Part shown: piece by piece, positions 62,338-64,000 of the stretch | Position numbering within the stretch: position 1 is the first letter of the stretch | Layout of the letters: the number at the start of each line of letters is the position of its first letter | Translations under genes and position numbers: made by a program | The notes under the pieces: generated by a model | Database searches by the model: none | What the model was told of the DNA's origin: nothing | Seen by the model: the letters and a program-made list of their open reading frames with translations, nothing else | NCBI RefSeq assembly: GCF_000682715.1 | Contig: NZ_AWFH01000034.1 | Location: forward strand, 124,001-188,000 | Length of the DNA stretch: 64,000 bases | Reading direction: 5' to 3' | DNA from: Hyphomonas atlantica corrig. | GTDB lineage: Bacteria; Pseudomonadota; Alphaproteobacteria; Caulobacterales; Hyphomonadaceae

Positions 62338-63198
62338 ATGGCGAAAACAGCGTTTCTTGGCCTTGGGGTCATGGGGTTTCACATGGCTGGCCATCTGGCG
62401 GCCAAGGGCCATCAGGTGACCGTCTGGAACCGGAGCGAGGCCAAGCGCGGTGACTGGGCGGCCCAGCACAAGGGCGAGGTGGCGAAGAGCCCGGCGGATG
62501 CCGCGTTCGGCGCGGAGTTCGTGTTCCTGTGCCTGGGGGATGATCCGGACGTCCGCGACGTGTTCGACCAGCTGGAGCCGAGCCTTGGCGCGGGCATGAT
62601 TGTCGTGGACCACACCACTGCGTCTGCCGGACTGGCGCGGGAGCTGGACGAGCGCTGCCGCGTGAAGGGTGCGCGCTTCCTGGACGCGCCGATCAGCGGC
62701 GGCGAGGCCGGGGCCATCAATGGCAAGCTGACCATCATGTGCGGCGGCGAGGAGAAGGCGTTCAAATCTGCCGAGCCCGTCATGGCGGCCTATGGCAAGA
62801 GCATGACGCTGATCGGTGAGAGCGGCGCGGGCCAACTCGCCAAGTCCGTGAACCAGATCTGTATTGCGGGCATTGTGCAGGGCCTCTCCGAAGGGCTGCA
62901 CTTTGCCGAGCAGGCGGGGCTGGACGCGGAGAAAGTGATCGCGGCCATCAGCGGCGGCGCGGCGCAAAGCTGGCAGATGGACAATCGCTGGAAGACGATG
63001 GTCGAGGGGCAATTCGAGCATGGCTTCGCCGTGGACTGGATGCGCAAGGATTTGCGGATCGCGCTGGAGGCGGCGCGGGAGAATGGCGCGAGCCTGCCGC
63101 TGACGGCGACTGTGGACCAATACTACGCCGATGTTCAGGCGATGGGCGGGCAGCGCTGGGATACGTCCAGCCTGATCGCCCGGCTTACGCGGGACTGA
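62338..63198 (+). CDS. NAD(P)-dependent beta-hydroxyacid dehydrogenase (3-hydroxyisobutyrate type)
   Basis: The 286-residue enzyme has the Rossmann loop FLGLGVMGFHMAGHLAAKGH, the substrate-binding DAPISGGEAGAINGKLTIM, and GQLAKSVNQICIAG with the catalytic lysine. NADP preference is suggested by Asn-Arg (WNRSEAK) at the end of beta2 rather than Asp. It may act in valine catabolism or on small semialdehydes (glyoxylate/succinic semialdehyde reductase group). It is 6 bp upstream of the next gene, so they are likely co-transcribed. Confidence 0.9.
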   Translation: MAKTAFLGLGVMGFHMAGHLAAKGHQVTVWNRSEAKRGDWAAQHKGEVAKSPADAAFGAEFVFLCLGDDPDVRDVFDQLEPSLGAGMIVVDHTTASAGLARELDERCRVKGARFLDAPISGGEAGAINGKLTIMCGGEEKAFKSAEPVMAAYGKSMTLIGESGAGQLAKSVNQICIAGIVQGLSEGLHFAEQAGLDAEKVIAAISGGAAQSWQMDNRWKTMVEGQFEHGFAVDWMRKDLRIALEAARENGASLPLTATVDQYYADVQAMGGQRWDTSSLIARLTRD

Positions 63199-63204
63199 TC
63201 GGCC

Positions 63205-64000
63205 ATGCGCCTGCTTGAAGTTCACCTGCCAGCCGATGACCGGTTCGATACCGTGATCCGTGCCGTGAAGGCCGCGGACCCGATCGACTATTATGTTCAG
63301 AATACAGAACGCAAGGACCGGAAGCTGATCTCCGTCTTCATCCGCGAGGGGACCGGGCAATCGCTGATCGACAACATCCAGACGGCGCTGGAGACGTGTG
63401 ATGATTTCCGCATCACCGTCCTGCCGGTTGAGGCCACGGCCCCGAACATTGAAGAGGCCACTGACCAGAAGGCCCAGAAACAGATTCAGGCCACGCGGGA
63501 AGAGATCTATTCCGATGTTTCCACCGGGGCCCGGCTGGACCGCGACTTCGTCATTATGGTGGTGCTGTCCACCATCGTGGCGGCGATTGGCCTGAACTCC
63601 GATGGCATTGCGGCCGTGATTGGTGCGATGGTGATTGCGCCACTGTTGGGGCCGGTGCTTGGCTTTTCCATGGGCGCTGCGCTGGGAGATTTCAAACTGC
63701 TGAAGCGCGCCTCGGTGACGCTGGCGTCGGGCATCGGCATCGCGCTGCTTTGTGCGTGGCTCTTGTCCTTCGTGTTGCAGATTGATCTTCAGAGCCGGGA
63801 ACTTATGTCCCGCGCAGAAGTGCGGCTGGACGGGCTGGCGCTGGCAATGGCGGCGGGCGGCGCGGCGGCGCTGTCTCTGACGCGTGGACAGGCCTCGGCG
63901 CTTGTCGGCGTCATGGTGGCCGCGGCTCTGTTGCCGCCGGGCGCAGCGCTGGGCCTGTTCGTTGGAACGGGGCACTGGACGCTGGCCATGCGGGCCGGAT
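63205..64000 (+). CDS. DUF389-type membrane protein (3' end missing)
   Basis: The frame runs to the window end (265 residues seen). An N-terminal ACT-like domain of about 90 residues (MRLLEVHLPADDRFDTVIRA, YYVQNTERKDRKLISVFIRE) precedes hydrophobic helices containing LSTIVAAIGLNSDGIAAVIG, AMVIAPLLGPVLGFSMGAAL and LVGVMVAAALLPPGAALG. These are the hallmarks of the TIGR00341/DUF389 family, whose function is unknown. It overlaps nothing and follows the dehydrogenase by 6 bp. The C-terminal part lies outside the window. Confidence 0.87.
   Translation, partial: MRLLEVHLPADDRFDTVIRAVKAADPIDYYVQNTERKDRKLISVFIREGTGQSLIDNIQTALETCDDFRITVLPVEATAPNIEEATDQKAQKQIQATREEIYSDVSTGARLDRDFVIMVVLSTIVAAIGLNSDGIAAVIGAMVIAPLLGPVLGFSMGAALGDFKLLKRASVTLASGIGIALLCAWLLSFVLQIDLQSRELMSRAEVRLDGLALAMAAGGAAALSLTRGQASALVGVMVAAALLPPGAALGLFVGTGHWTLAMRAG

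Noticed and set aside
62317-63975. 552-codon minus-strand frame
   Set aside because: Spans two real plus-strand genes (the dehydrogenase and the DUF389 protein) and is Arg/His/Gln-rich, a composition artefact.
1-64000. CRISPR arrays, insertion sequences or prophage
   Set aside because: No regularly spaced repeats, transposase or integrase motifs or phage structural genes were seen on either strand.

Overview
The window is 64 kb of an alphaproteobacterial chromosome. It most resembles the Caulobacterales/Hyphomonadaceae group, judged from a PodJ-type polarity protein with a CtrA-type box (TTAA-N7-TTAA) in front of it, the rpoZ-rsh-pyrE-pdxJ-acpS-rnc-era-recO-parC order, an RNase E with an acidic insert, a Bpt leucyltransferase, a CC0125/CC1285-type lipoprotein and high-GC coding sequence on both strands. 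The species cannot be named from the sequence alone. I saw no tRNA, rRNA, CRISPR array, insertion sequence or prophage.

Layout. 1-2847 (-): PodJ-like protein, cut by the window edge. 3069-11067 (+): a fatty or branched acyl-CoA oxidation cluster (MerR/LiuR-type regulator, two acyl-CoA dehydrogenases, small membrane protein, hotdog thioesterase, thiolase, FadB-type multifunctional enzyme) with LiuR-like palindromes in front of the regulator and of the second dehydrogenase. 11101-11828: a lone lipoprotein gene boxed between two intrinsic terminators, with a nested inverted repeat in its leader. 11848-14463 (-): RNase E. 14875-19835 (+): peptidoglycan amidase, TPR lipoprotein, ispE and a polyprenyl-phosphate sugar-phosphate transferase; 19829-20851 (-): polyprenyl diphosphate synthase. 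21029-22665 (+): small lipoprotein, DUF2007 protein, TrmN6-like methyltransferase and a micro membrane protein. 22738-27688 (+): glyQ and glyS separated by a secreted caspase-like/WD40 protein. 27894-30581: pyruvate phosphate dikinase with an intrinsic terminator. 30931-32082: SleB-type cell wall hydrolase.

32087-38684 (-): SDR enzyme, then the NAD biosynthesis operon nadA - small secreted protein - nadB - nadC with a NadQ-like palindrome over the nadA promoter, then an M20 amidohydrolase lipoprotein. 38838-45624 (+): rpoZ, rsh, pyrE, pdxJ, acpS, rnc, era, recO in a tightly overlapping series lacking lepB; after a tiny lipoprotein and an extensin-like gene follows parC (46717-48951).

48948-62240 is mostly on the minus strand: an unrecognised lipoprotein, sirtuin, VIT-type transporter, an SRPBCC protein divergent from an ArsR regulator, LemA and a small lipoprotein (+), then a TakP-type TRAP transporter operon ending in an aminotransferase, Bpt, an SLC13/TrkA-C permease, MotB and an AT-richer orphan membrane gene. 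62338-64000 (+): 3-hydroxyisobutyrate dehydrogenase-family oxidoreductase and a truncated DUF389 membrane protein.

The genes describe a free-living aerobic heterotroph that uses fatty or branched acids and 2-oxo acids, makes NAD de novo from aspartate, and has cell-cycle polarity control. The least explained parts are the caspase/WD40 gene inside the glyQ-glyS pair, the secreted protein inside the nad operon, the boxed lipoprotein with its palindromic leader, and the AT-richer membrane gene near 62 kb.
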